Shown here piece after piece: positions 7,661-14,643 of a DNA stretch of 36,576 bases; the stretch's first letter is position 1, and each line of letters starts with the position of its first letter. This DNA comes from Flavobacterium chryseum. GTDB taxonomy: Bacteria > Bacteroidota > Bacteroidia > Flavobacteriales > Flavobacteriaceae. The translations under genes and the position numbers were made by a program. The stretch is from the NCBI RefSeq assembly GCF_004362015.1, contig NZ_SNWW01000017.1:1-36576 (forward strand), given 5' to 3'. The notes under the pieces were generated by a model. It worked only from the letters and a program-made list of their open reading frames with translations. It made no database searches and was not told the origin of the DNA.

Positions 7661-8122
7661 AAATAGTAAAGGTTTTCCATTATTTTAGGCGGTAAGGCAC
7701 GCCCAAGCCTTTGGCGGTACTGCTTTATATCTAATAAGGTATAGAAGTCTGCCGGCAAATATAAAATGCAGTTTTGAATTTATTGCAGTAATGGTAAGGG
7801 CTGGCACTATTTGTCTTTCGATGGCGTTAAGTGCTCAGGACATTTTTTTTTTTCGGGGCTGGGTGACCCAGCGATCTTGTAGACAGGTGTCGGCTAAATG
7901 AGTTAAAACTGAACCCAGCTTTCATAATTGCGGAAAATCGCAGGGCGGACACCTGATGCGATAAATTAAGGAGATGGTTTGGTACATAACCGGGGAATTG
8001 TATTTTTAATAGCAGGCAATTAAAAAAATCCCAATAATGTATCCTATCAATTTTTTATATACGGTACATTGAAAATCGTGTTTCATACATTTGATGTAAA
8101 TAACACATGCTTAGAAACAGAC
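7661..8122. other. Gene-free region with inverted repeats inside the mobility module
   Basis: No convincing gene occurs in these 462 bases. A short hairpin CTGGGT-G-ACCCAG lies at 7859-7871. A wider inverted repeat pairs CAGGTGTC (7884-7891) with GACACCTG (7948-7955), bracketing 56 bases. There is also a T tract at 7842-7853. The region follows the stop of the relaxase gene and precedes the primase start, so it may hold the primase promoter, a structured RNA or a replication/transfer site. Confidence 0.4.
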
Positions 8123-9418
8123 TTAAAGCTTTGGTTTCCTGCGCTTATCCTTGCGTTTCATCTGATTGGCAAATGCTGTTTCCTGAAAATCTTCCCCTTG
8201 GTTTTCAGGTAGTAAGCTTCCAAACGCTTCAATGATATTGTTTTGATCTGCACTGTCATAAGTGTCGTGTTTCTCAAAAAAGTCCGGTACAATCTCCGGC
8301 TGGATAGTCTGGTTTTCTGCATTGGAAGTCAGTGCTGAATCATTGCTATTTTTTAGTGGCTGATCTGTTTTTACTCCGTTATTCCACCAGTCATTAAAGA
8401 CATTGGCCGAAAGGTTTCTGCCTAGCTCTGATCCGTTGTAAACACAGCGGGATTCGTGGTCAATAAAAGTAATGCCGTAAATACGCCCTTCACCATTTCG
8501 ACGTACCACAAGATTAATACCCTGTTCCAAAAGCTTTTTCTTAAATTTAGATTCGTTTGAAGCAGTCTGCATTGCTGATTCGATCCTGCCTTTGAGTGCT
8601 CCCTTAGCGGGACTGCCTTTTAATTTCGTCCTGCTTTGCCCATAATGGGACTCAAGTTCTATTAATCCGGCATTTTTTCCAAACAACGAAGCCTTGAAGG
8701 GATTGCTTGCTTTTTCTCCCTTGTCATTGAGTGCAAAATATACCAGTCCCTGTTTTGGGATTCCGTTGTATTCGCCCCTGACTTCTTCTGCCGTAATTTT
8801 GAAAAGGGAAAGAAGCGCATTATATGCCCCGAAAGTTTGGAACTGGTAGTATTTGGGCAGGTGGCGGATAACCGAAGCCATCTGGCTTTTTATATCGCCT
8901 TCTTTGTAATTTATGGGTTTGAATACAGGGCTCTGTGAGTTTTCTTTTTTTTCAACCGCAGAGATCAGTCCGTATTCTTTTTCGAGTGTCCGGCAGACAG
9001 CCATCGAACGCCTTTTTTCAAATTTGTCTGATATCTTCCTGCCGTCCCCGTCCACGCAGACCGATACGATATGGATATGCGTGCGGTCAATATCAGTGTG
9101 TTTGAATACTGCAAAAGGCTGGTCTGCGTAACCCATTTCCTTCATGTACTCCTGTGCCATATTCTCAAAATCAGCATCGCTTACGGTATCTTTGGGGTCA
9201 GGGTTTAGTGAGATATGTAGTATCGGTTTTTCCGTTTTTCGGTTGGCCAGCAGATGCAGGTCAAAAGAACGGGATAACTGCTCCATGGAATAGCTTCCGT
9301 CAGGAGCTTCGATAATCTTCTGTGTAAACAGAATATGGGCATTTTCTTTTTCAACCTTTTGGTAATTGTAGGCCAGTGCACCATACAAGCTTGCGCCTCT
9401 TGCTATTTTCGCTATCAT
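8123..9418 (-). CDS. mobB: MobB-type relaxase (mobilisation nuclease)
   Basis: The 431-residue protein has the relaxase N-terminal domain of the Bacteroidota MobB/MOBP group. It starts MIAKIARGASLYGALAYNY, and the metal-binding histidines are in HTDIDRTHIHIVS (107-119: H107, H114, H116). The nicking Tyr is probably among the N-terminal tyrosines (Y12, Y18, Y19). It would nick the element at oriT and stay linked to the 5' end of the strand to be transferred. Residues about 160-340 fit the accessory part of this family, and the C terminus is a variable charged tail. Its start is one base past the stop of mobA, so the two are co-transcribed and their products likely act together at oriT. Confidence 0.9.
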   Translation of the reverse strand: MIAKIARGASLYGALAYNYQKVEKENAHILFTQKIIEAPDGSYSMEQLSRSFDLHLLANRKTEKPILHISLNPDPKDTVSDADFENMAQEYMKEMGYADQPFAVFKHTDIDRTHIHIVSVCVDGDGRKISDKFEKRRSMAVCRTLEKEYGLISAVEKKENSQSPVFKPINYKEGDIKSQMASVIRHLPKYYQFQTFGAYNALLSLFKITAEEVRGEYNGIPKQGLVYFALNDKGEKASNPFKASLFGKNAGLIELESHYGQSRTKLKGSPAKGALKGRIESAMQTASNESKFKKKLLEQGINLVVRRNGEGRIYGITFIDHESRCVYNGSELGRNLSANVFNDWWNNGVKTDQPLKNSNDSALTSNAENQTIQPEIVPDFFEKHDTYDSADQNNIIEAFGSLLPENQGEDFQETAFANQMKRKDKRRKPKL

Positions 9419-9419
9419 T

Positions 9420-9854
9420 TCATGGGTTTTCTTTCAGGTGCTTTGCTTCAAATTCCCCCGTAAGCTGTATTATCTTTTGTGACAGCAAGGCAAATTCTGC
9501 TGTCTGTTTTTCCAGCTTGTACAGATATGCCAGGGCTTTCTTTTCGGAAAAATTACTATTGAGCATTTTTACAACCTGATTGTAATTTACCCCCACAGCC
9601 CTGAACTGCCCGAATAAAGAAGTCAGGCGCACATAATATTCCATTGCAGTCTTGTCAACCTTTATCGTTTTGATGCCCTTTTGGAAAATGCACGCCGTGA
9701 TAAAGTGCGCCATAACATTCATGCCAGACTGCTCATAAAGGGTTAGAAAACGGGCGTTTTCCTCGGCGGTAAGACTGATCGAATAGCGGTGCACGGCGGG
9801 ATCTGCTTTGGGATGCCTGCCTCCTTTATACGCTCTGGGTGTATTGCTTTTCAC
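9420..9854 (-). CDS. mobA: MobA-type relaxosome accessory protein
   Basis: The 144-residue basic protein has the pattern of Bacteroidota MobA proteins: a Lys/Arg-rich N terminus (GGRHPKADPAVHRYSISLT), a ribbon-helix-helix-like segment (about 25-60) and the family stretch QFRAVGVNYNQVVKMLN (about 88-104). It should bind oriT and help the relaxase. It precedes mobB by one base and follows the Lys-rich protein gene by 70 bases. No HUH motif is present, so it is not itself the nickase. Confidence 0.88.
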   Translation of the reverse strand: MKSNTPRAYKGGRHPKADPAVHRYSISLTAEENARFLTLYEQSGMNVMAHFITACIFQKGIKTIKVDKTAMEYYVRLTSLFGQFRAVGVNYNQVVKMLNSNFSEKKALAYLYKLEKQTAEFALLSQKIIQLTGEFEAKHLKENP

Positions 9855-9924
9855 TGGATTTAGTTTATTATTGGTCTGGGGATTTTATTCCCTGCCTTTT
9901 CTTGGTCTGCTCTGGGTATTACTC

Positions 9925-10404
9925 CTACATGCCTAAGCCTTTTTTCTTCGGCATATTTTCTTGTTGCTGTTCATTCTGCCCTGTCTTAAAATCAATTTTC
10001 AAGGGCTGGTTGGTACGCTGTCTGAGTGACTCTTTTTCAGCCGGGCTTAGATTATTGTCCCCGCTGTAGTTTAGGTTACGTAAAACCGTTTTCACCGGTC
10101 CCATAATATCCGCAGGCTTTGCAGGCTGTTGTGCAGGGTTCTTTTCCTTTGGGTCAATTTTGATTACCAGAAATTTTCCTAACAGTTCGCTGATCCCTGT
10201 TTTTGTCGGGTTTCTAAGCTGTCTGAAAAAATTGGAAAAGAAATTGGTTAAAAAATTTCCGCCCCTGTCTATCCTGATAAACGGATTGCTCTGTCGGATG
10301 CCCTTTTTTTTGTTTTTTTTCTTCTTTTCTTCCTCCGGTTTTGGCGGTGTGAACGGCTTTTTTTTCTTTTTCTCCACCTTATCCTTTTGCTTGTCTTTTT
10401 TCAT
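9925..10404 (-). CDS. Lys-rich hypothetical protein of the mobilisation operon
   Basis: I do not recognise this 159-residue protein. The first 40 residues are nearly all Lys, Glu and Pro (EKKKKKPFTPPKPEEEKKKK) and must be disordered and strongly charged. The middle is FIRIDRGGNFLTNFFSNFFR followed by an amphipathic stretch (about 47-85). The C terminus is polar (QNEQQQENMPKKKGLGM). There is no signal peptide and no obvious membrane segment, though the FLTNFFSNFF stretch could lie on a membrane surface. It sits between DUF3408 and mobA on the same strand. Nucleic-acid binding during transfer is a reasonable guess from charge and place only. Confidence 0.55.
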   Translation of the reverse strand: MKKDKQKDKVEKKKKKPFTPPKPEEEKKKKNKKKGIRQSNPFIRIDRGGNFLTNFFSNFFRQLRNPTKTGISELLGKFLVIKIDPKEKNPAQQPAKPADIMGPVKTVLRNLNYSGDNNLSPAEKESLRQRTNQPLKIDFKTGQNEQQQENMPKKKGLGM

Positions 10405-10819
10405 GGTCTTTGATTTTAAGCCAAAAGGTAATTCTTATACTTTCAGGCTCTGCTTTTTGGCACTCTGTGGCTTTGTTTGGCGGGACATGTCCGGTTTTGG
10501 ACGGGATGGATTTTTATTTTATCCGAAAGAAATAATAAAAAGAAAACTAAGATAGGACGGGCTGGATCAGCCTGTCCAAAAGCTTACGGCATAATGTCTT
10601 GCTCGCGTACTCACAAGCCACCCTTCGGGACTTATTCCGTTTCCTTTTGGCCTGTCTGCATCCCGTCCTGTGAAACTGCTTTCTTTTTCTTTTTTCCCTT
10701 TTTCTGTTTTCTTTGGAAAAATATTTTTTTTCTTGGTTTCTGTACAGGCTCAGTTGAGTGCCGTTTATAAATCTGCAAAGATTTAAGGATTTATAAAAAA
10801 GTATTTTTTACCTAAAAAC
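10405..10819. other. Gene-free region upstream of the mob genes, candidate oriT/promoter
   Basis: This 415-base stretch holds nested inverted repeats. GGACGGGATG (10499-10508) and CATCCCGTCC (10659-10668) are perfect over 10 bp. Inside them a hairpin pairs GGACGGGCTG (10555-10564) with CAGCCTGTCC (10568-10577) around GAT, and ACCCTTCGGGA (10620-10630) forms a small hairpin. The hairpins have no T tract, so they are not simple terminators. oriT sites in mobilisable elements usually lie upstream of the mob genes, which fits this position. The right part is T-rich with no gene. Confidence 0.4.
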
Positions 10820-11257
10820 TTAAAAAATGGGTTTGTTCTTTTCATTGAAGCTTGCCGTTATCTGCTGTTCGAACTCATGGAAATGATGTTCCAGCAGATT
10901 GCTGAGATAGGCATAGATGGTAATGTTGTCCTCTCCGATAACCTGAACGATACGGGTGAGCTTTTTGTGGTGGTCGGGATCGATATATACTGATTTGCCG
11001 TGGCGTGCAGTACTTTTTACTTCCCTGAAAAATATACTTTCATAGTCAGCCTGATTATTCCTTTTTGCCCGGCTCTGCTCTTTTGCTGTCGGCTTTTCCT
11101 TTTCTGGCTGTTCAGCAGGTGTTTCCGTATCGACATTAAACCCTTCTTTTCTCACTCCATCCACCATCAGATCCATCATTTTTCCTTCATCGATATCAGG
11201 TGTCACTTTTTTTTCATTGTCGCTGTTCATCGTTTTTATTGTTTTATTTATTGTCAA
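10820..11257 (-). CDS. DUF3408 family conjugative-element protein
   Basis: The 145-residue protein has a charged, probably disordered N-terminal half (EQPEKEKPTAKEQSRAKRNN) and a C-terminal DUF3408 domain. The domain shows the usual pattern YESIFFREVKSTARHGKSVY, then HHKKLTRIVQVIGEDNITIYAYLSN and a closing HHFHEFE...KPIF (about 72-145). The fold is ribbon-helix-helix-like, and the family is found with the tra/mob genes of Bacteroidota conjugative elements, where a DNA-binding or partition role is presumed. The first Met may be replaced by the Met at residue 10 (MNSDNEKK), which looks equally good. It is the first gene of the minus-strand mobility module. The ParA-like gene that usually stands beside it is missing. 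Confidence 0.88.
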   Translation of the reverse strand: MTINKTIKTMNSDNEKKVTPDIDEGKMMDLMVDGVRKEGFNVDTETPAEQPEKEKPTAKEQSRAKRNNQADYESIFFREVKSTARHGKSVYIDPDHHKKLTRIVQVIGEDNITIYAYLSNLLEHHFHEFEQQITASFNEKNKPIF

Positions 11258-11694
11258 TTTTCGTTTTGCTTTTAAACAGTACCGTATAACTGCACCTGTT
11301 TTTATCCGTAGCTCCGGTACAGTTAAAGGAGGTTCGACTGCATAAAAATGAACACAGCTGTCCGTCTGTCTTATCTGCTGTACAACTAATTATGTCCAGT
11401 GCTGTACGGTTGTAAATGATGCCTTTGTTGTTGTACGTACCGTCATTTGTCTTTTCAGGCATTGGGAGCCACGTATCACCGTTTGTACGTTTCTCTGTTT
11501 ACCTGATTTATTGTCTGCTGGGACAAATAACAGGAAATATGGCCAGACTCTAAGAATATGGCGCTCGAAGGCATTATTTGGCCTTCATTGGCCTGCTTGT
11601 AAAAAGCTATTACTCAAATACTCGTATCGAAATTCGAAATGGATACTTCAGCTTTTTTTCTAAAAGAAATTACTTAATACCATTACAATAAAAA

Positions 11695-11713
11695 AAAGGG
11701 CAACAAGCCCTTT
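11695..11713 (-). terminator. Hairpin with T tract on the minus strand
   Basis: AAAGGGC (11695-11701) pairs with GCCCTTT (11707-11713) around a 5-base loop. Read on the minus strand, the stem is followed by a run of eight or more T, as in a rho-independent terminator. No minus-strand gene precedes it in the window, so it may end an RNA starting near 11.8 kb or protect the element border. Confidence 0.55.
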
Positions 11714-11754
11714 CAATTAAAATCCATCTGTAAAAATATTTTCGAGAGAAAATA

Positions 11755-11808
11755 GCAAGTTGTGTTCTGAGATGCTTGAAATGAATTCAGCATCTCAAAA
11801 CCACTTGC
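11755..11808. repeat. Long imperfect hairpin of unknown role
   Basis: The arm at 11755-11776 (ending TGAGATGCT) pairs with 11789-11808 (starting AGCATCTCA) around a 12-base loop. The outer parts GCAAGT and ACTTGC also match; only two bulged bases and one mismatch interrupt the stem. It is followed at 11807-11820 by GCCC-TTGCAG-GGGC. Placed beside a terminator-like hairpin, it could be part of a small structured RNA or an element end. Confidence 0.45.
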
Positions 11809-12080
11809 CCTTGCAGGGGCTGTAAAAAAAACTCCAAAGTCGTTTTTTTAATTAGTTGTATCGAATGTTTTCAGTGTTAGCTTTCCTTTTTATAAGTTCA
11901 CCTGATTTTTTTAGTATCAATATCATTTTAAACATCCTTTCAGGTTTACGACGTTTTTTTATACTCCATAATTCTAAGTTTTTTTTAGGTATTAAAGGAA
12001 AAAACTATTACTTTTTGTCCATAAGGCCTGTATTTGCTAGCCTTTTTATGTGTTTTAGCTTTTTTAGTAGGCCAGTAAAA

Positions 12081-12113
12081 TGGCTCGTTTTTTGCAAATT
12101 TTGGCTCGTTTTT
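12081..12113 (+). promoter_or_regulatory. Direct repeat pair, decayed-copy control region
   Basis: TGGCTCGTTTTT occurs at 12081 and again at 12102, 21 bases apart (two helical turns). The same arrangement recurs at 12521 and 12542 in front of the intact gene. Phased direct repeats at this spacing are typical of dimeric regulators such as LytTR-type response regulators; the assignment is an inference. Confidence 0.5.
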
Positions 12114-12263
12114 CGTAACAATCCTTCCAGAATATTGTTTTAATTTAGCTTTACAAAACACTAAAGATGTGATTACTAGCTAATTTTAGCAGTATAAGCT
12201 GGGCTGAATTGGTATGTGCAAATCTCATATAAGCTATGATTCACAGAGAGGCTAAGAGAAAAC

Positions 12264-12428
12264 ATGAAGATGGAAGTCTCTTTTAAAAATACTATAGTAG
12301 ATATAATCTGCTGGCTTTGTATTCTGCTATTTGCATAGGCTGATATAAGCAAAATATTAGAATTTGAATTTTGTTATTCAACTTTAAGTCACAAACGGCC
12401 TTTTCTCTCCCGTTTTGATATGAGATAA
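12264..12428 (+). pseudogene. Decayed N-terminal copy of the MauE-like gene
   Basis: From the ATG at 12264 the frame reads MKMEVSFKNTIVDIICWLCI and then LLF, which aligns with MKTSISFKNTIADIICLLYI of the intact gene. A TAG at 12336-12338 interrupts it, and reading on gives SKILEFEF, matching SKLLDFENF. The similarity fades after about 54 codons, and a TAA follows at 12426. The upstream control repeats are duplicated as well, at an offset of about 440 bases. So promoter and gene start were duplicated in tandem and the left copy decayed, or a larger paralogue was lost by deletion. Confidence 0.8.
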
Positions 12429-12520
12429 TCCTGAATGGATAAGGGTTAATTATTTATTTTAAAGAATTTTACAATATAGTTATCAATTATAATAAAATTT
12501 AGCCAACGTTATAAGTAAAA

Positions 12521-12553
12521 TGGATCGTTTTTTACATTTTTTGGATCGTTTTT
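12521..12553 (+). promoter_or_regulatory. Direct repeat pair upstream of the MauE-like gene
   Basis: TGGATCGTTTTT occurs at 12521 and 12542, 21 bases apart, each preceded by A/T-rich DNA. About 30 bases further on, ATGTTTTAATTTAGCTGTATAA (12573-12594) is shared with the decayed copy (12136-12157) and may contain the promoter. The repeat pair survives in both copies while the rest diverged, which points to selection on it. Confidence 0.55.
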
Positions 12554-12705
12554 GTCAACAATCCTTTGAAAGCTATGTTTTAATTTAGCTGTATAAAATA
12601 TTTACCCCGTGATTTTTACAAAAAAAAAGCTACATATGTGAGGGTGGTTTGGTATGCCCTCAAGTGAGATTATACTGGAATACTGTAAACGTTAAAAGCA
12701 ATGAC

Positions 12706-14226
12706 ATGAAAACATCAATATCCTTTAAAAATACTATAGCCGACATAATCTGCCTGCTTTATATACTGCTTTTTGTTTACGCGGCAGTAAGCAAATTGCT
12801 CGACTTTGAGAACTTCCGTGTTCAATTGGGACAGTCACCTTTATTAAGTGCATTTGCCGGATACATTGCATGGATGGTTCCGATGCTTGAATTATTCATT
12901 GTATTGCTTATCCTTTCAAAAAGGTGGAGAATCATGGGGCTTTTTGGAGCGTTGTGCATGATGGTTATGTTTACCGCATACATTTTCATTATTTTAAATT
13001 ACAGCCCATTTGTCCCTTGTTCCTGTGGAGGAATTTTGGAAAAAATGGGATGGGAGGAACATTTCATTTTTAATTTTGTTTTCATGATGCTGGCCGCAGC
13101 AGGTATCCTGATACTGCGCCGGGGTGTGCCAAAGGCACACTTTATTTCAAAACCTGCTGCACTGGCCAGTGCCTTTTCTATGACGATATTCTTCAGCATT
13201 GGTATTGTTGCCCTGCTGTTTATGTTATCAGAAGACATAATCCATCATCGTAATAATTTTGTGCGAAGATTTCCCAAGTACCCTACTAATAGCAAGAAAA
13301 CGATCCTGCTTCCACAAGCAACATATTATATAGCCGGTTATGACAAAGGACAGATTTATTTAGGCAATCGGGCTGAACCGCTGGCCGTAACAATTTTTGA
13401 TATCAGTCTGGTTCAAAAAAAGACAATTCGCATCGAACTTCCTAAATATAAATTTCCTTACACTGTGCCGCGCCTTGCCGTAAAATCACCTTATTTTTAT
13501 TTTAGCGATGGAAGCGTACCCTGCATTTTTATTGGAGATACCACCAACTGGAAAGCGGAGCTTAAAATGTATCGAAAAGCTTATTTTTCCATATTGAAGC
13601 CGATCGATGATAAGACAGCAGTTATCCGAGCTATTGATTCTAAAACAAAAGCAAATACGCTAGGACTCTTTACTTTTAATAATGATGCATCATTACAGCT
13701 TAACGGCAGACTTCTGCTGAAGCAGGTAGACGGTATATTTGACACGGACGGATCATTGCTTTATAATTCCCAGCTTGACAAGGTAATCTATACCTACGCC
13801 TATCGAAATGAATTCCTGATGATTGATTCTCAGATAGGCAATCATACCTCAGGGCATACTATTGATACAACTACACGTGCACAGGTTTCTGTTGCGAGGA
13901 TAGAATCGAAAAAAGTAACCACTCTGAGCAAACAGCCTAAATTGGTCAATAAACTGACCGCATCTTTTGGCAATTATCTTTTTGTAAATGCGGCTCTCAT
14001 TGGAAAATACGAACCTGAAATTATGTGGAAGCAGGCTTCGATAATTGATGTATACGACCTGAGTGCAAACACCTATGCATTTAGTTTTTATGTATACAAT
14101 ATAGCGGGCAGGACAATGGATGAATTTGTTGTTTTAAACGACCGGATTGTTTCATTGAATGGAAGGAGTCTAACAATTGAAAAATTACAGACCAATTATT
14201 ACAAGCCCTTTACCGCATCAAGATAA
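12706..14226 (+). CDS. MauE/DoxX-like redox-associated membrane protein with C-terminal extracytoplasmic domain
   Basis: The 506-residue protein starts at the ATG at 12706; the decayed copy supports this start, and an in-frame GTG-type start at 12649 adds 19 unlikely residues. Residues 1-190 hold four or five membrane helices in the MauE/DoxX pattern (LLYILLFVYAAVSKLLDFENF, then MVPMLELFIVLLIL, LCMMVMFTAYIFIILNY, FIFNFVFMMLAAAGILIL). Between helices 3 and 4 lies PCSCGGILEKMGW, a Cys-x-Cys pair that could take part in thiol-disulfide exchange. Residues about 200-506, after a further helix (FSIGIVALLFML), form a soluble domain rich in beta strands and probably outside the cytoplasm. It is followed by a small exported Cys protein on the same strand, a possible partner. 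Confidence 0.8.
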   Translation: MKTSISFKNTIADIICLLYILLFVYAAVSKLLDFENFRVQLGQSPLLSAFAGYIAWMVPMLELFIVLLILSKRWRIMGLFGALCMMVMFTAYIFIILNYSPFVPCSCGGILEKMGWEEHFIFNFVFMMLAAAGILILRRGVPKAHFISKPAALASAFSMTIFFSIGIVALLFMLSEDIIHHRNNFVRRFPKYPTNSKKTILLPQATYYIAGYDKGQIYLGNRAEPLAVTIFDISLVQKKTIRIELPKYKFPYTVPRLAVKSPYFYFSDGSVPCIFIGDTTNWKAELKMYRKAYFSILKPIDDKTAVIRAIDSKTKANTLGLFTFNNDASLQLNGRLLLKQVDGIFDTDGSLLYNSQLDKVIYTYAYRNEFLMIDSQIGNHTSGHTIDTTTRAQVSVARIESKKVTTLSKQPKLVNKLTASFGNYLFVNAALIGKYEPEIMWKQASIIDVYDLSANTYAFSFYVYNIAGRTMDEFVVLNDRIVSLNGRSLTIEKLQTNYYKPFTASR

Positions 14227-14321
14227 TATCAGCATTTATGCTTTTGAAAATACACTGTACAGTCCAGGGGAAGGTCGAAAACCTGAAAAAGAGTAGACCA
14301 TTAACATTAAATTTTAATATT

Positions 14322-14591
14322 ATGAATACTAAAGTTTTAAGACCAGCGCTTTCATTTTCAGCAATCGCATTTGCTGTATTTGCAGCCTTCGCATTTTCAA
14401 CTGCCCCTGAAAAAGGAAAGCTGATAGATGTTTGGGGGCATAACCCTTTAGAGGATTGTGATGTTACGACAGTAAAATGTAGCAACATACAAAACCCTAA
14501 TGTTTGTAGAGTTACGGCGGGAGGACAACAATTGTTCGACATGAGCAGTCCGACTCAATGTAATGTCGAGTTATACAGAAAAATCAATTAA
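14322..14591 (+). CDS. DUF6520-like small exported protein with four cysteines
   Basis: The 89-residue protein starts at the ATG at 14322 after a TTTTAATATT leader. Residues 1-28 (KVLRPALSFSAIAFAVFAAFAFS) are a signal peptide, probably cut near ST-APEK. The mature part has Cys at 46, 53, 62 and 80 and would be about 60 residues with two possible disulfides. The pattern of a hydrophobic start with conserved Ala, then a short Cys-bearing tail, is that of DUF6520 proteins, whose function is unknown. It lies 95 bases behind the MauE-like gene and ends at a strong terminator, so the two form one transcription unit. A secreted structural or signalling peptide folded with help of the membrane protein is an inference. 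Confidence 0.75.
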   Translation: MNTKVLRPALSFSAIAFAVFAAFAFSTAPEKGKLIDVWGHNPLEDCDVTTVKCSNIQNPNVCRVTAGGQQLFDMSSPTQCNVELYRKIN

Positions 14592-14599
14592 CCTTAAAA

Positions 14600-14634
14600 A
14601 ACAAAGCAGGAGATTGTCGGTCTCCTGCTTTGTT
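14600..14634. terminator. Bidirectional terminator between convergent genes
   Basis: AACAAAGCAGGAGA (14600-14613) and TCTCCTGCTTTGTT (14621-14634) are perfect 14-bp arms around a 7-base loop. It sits 9 bases past the stop of the plus-strand DUF6520-like gene and 10 bases past the stop of the minus-strand S9 peptidase gene, so it can serve both. Confidence 0.9.
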
Positions 14635-14643
14635 AATTATGAT

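Larger units (their letters stand above)
3443..11257 (-). mobile_element. Integrative mobilisable element: recombinase, primase and mobilisation region
   Basis: Eight minus-strand genes form a coherent mobility module: DUF3408 protein, Lys-rich protein, MobA, MobB, two primase/helicase parts and two tyrosine recombinases. This order is that of one end of Bacteroidota conjugative or mobilisable elements. Next to the DUF3408 gene one would expect ParA-type and tra genes, but the DNA to its right is non-coding and then unrelated. No coupling protein or type IV secretion gene occurs in the window. It therefore needs a helper element or is a remnant. The limits given are gene limits; no att direct repeats were identified. 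Confidence 0.7.
11258..12263. other. Gene-poor kilobase between the mobility module and the MauE locus
   Basis: No reading frame here looks like a real gene. Bases 11270-11490 hold several short related words around ACCGT/TACGGT and TGTAC (11276, 11311, 11388, 11403, 11433, 11478), which resemble degenerate iterons. Bases 11695-11850 hold three hairpins (listed separately in part). From about 11870 the DNA is very T-rich and then merges at 12080 into a decayed copy of the MauE gene's control region. Confidence 0.5.

Noticed and set aside
10160..10770. Two plus-strand frames opposite the Lys-rich protein and upstream region
   Set aside because: They are antisense shadows of poly-Lys codons and T-rich DNA (long Phe runs), not genes.
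11244..11462. 72-codon minus-strand frame upstream of DUF3408
   Set aside because: It overlaps the start of the DUF3408 gene and the iteron-like words, and its product has no recognisable pattern.
11856..12143. 95-codon plus-strand frame rich in Phe and Leu
   Set aside because: It is caused by T-rich DNA and runs through the duplicated direct-repeat control region; no domain or promoter supports it.
12649..12705. N-terminal extension of the MauE-like protein from an earlier start
   Set aside because: The extra 19 residues are polar and absent from the decayed duplicate, which begins at the position matching the ATG at 12706.
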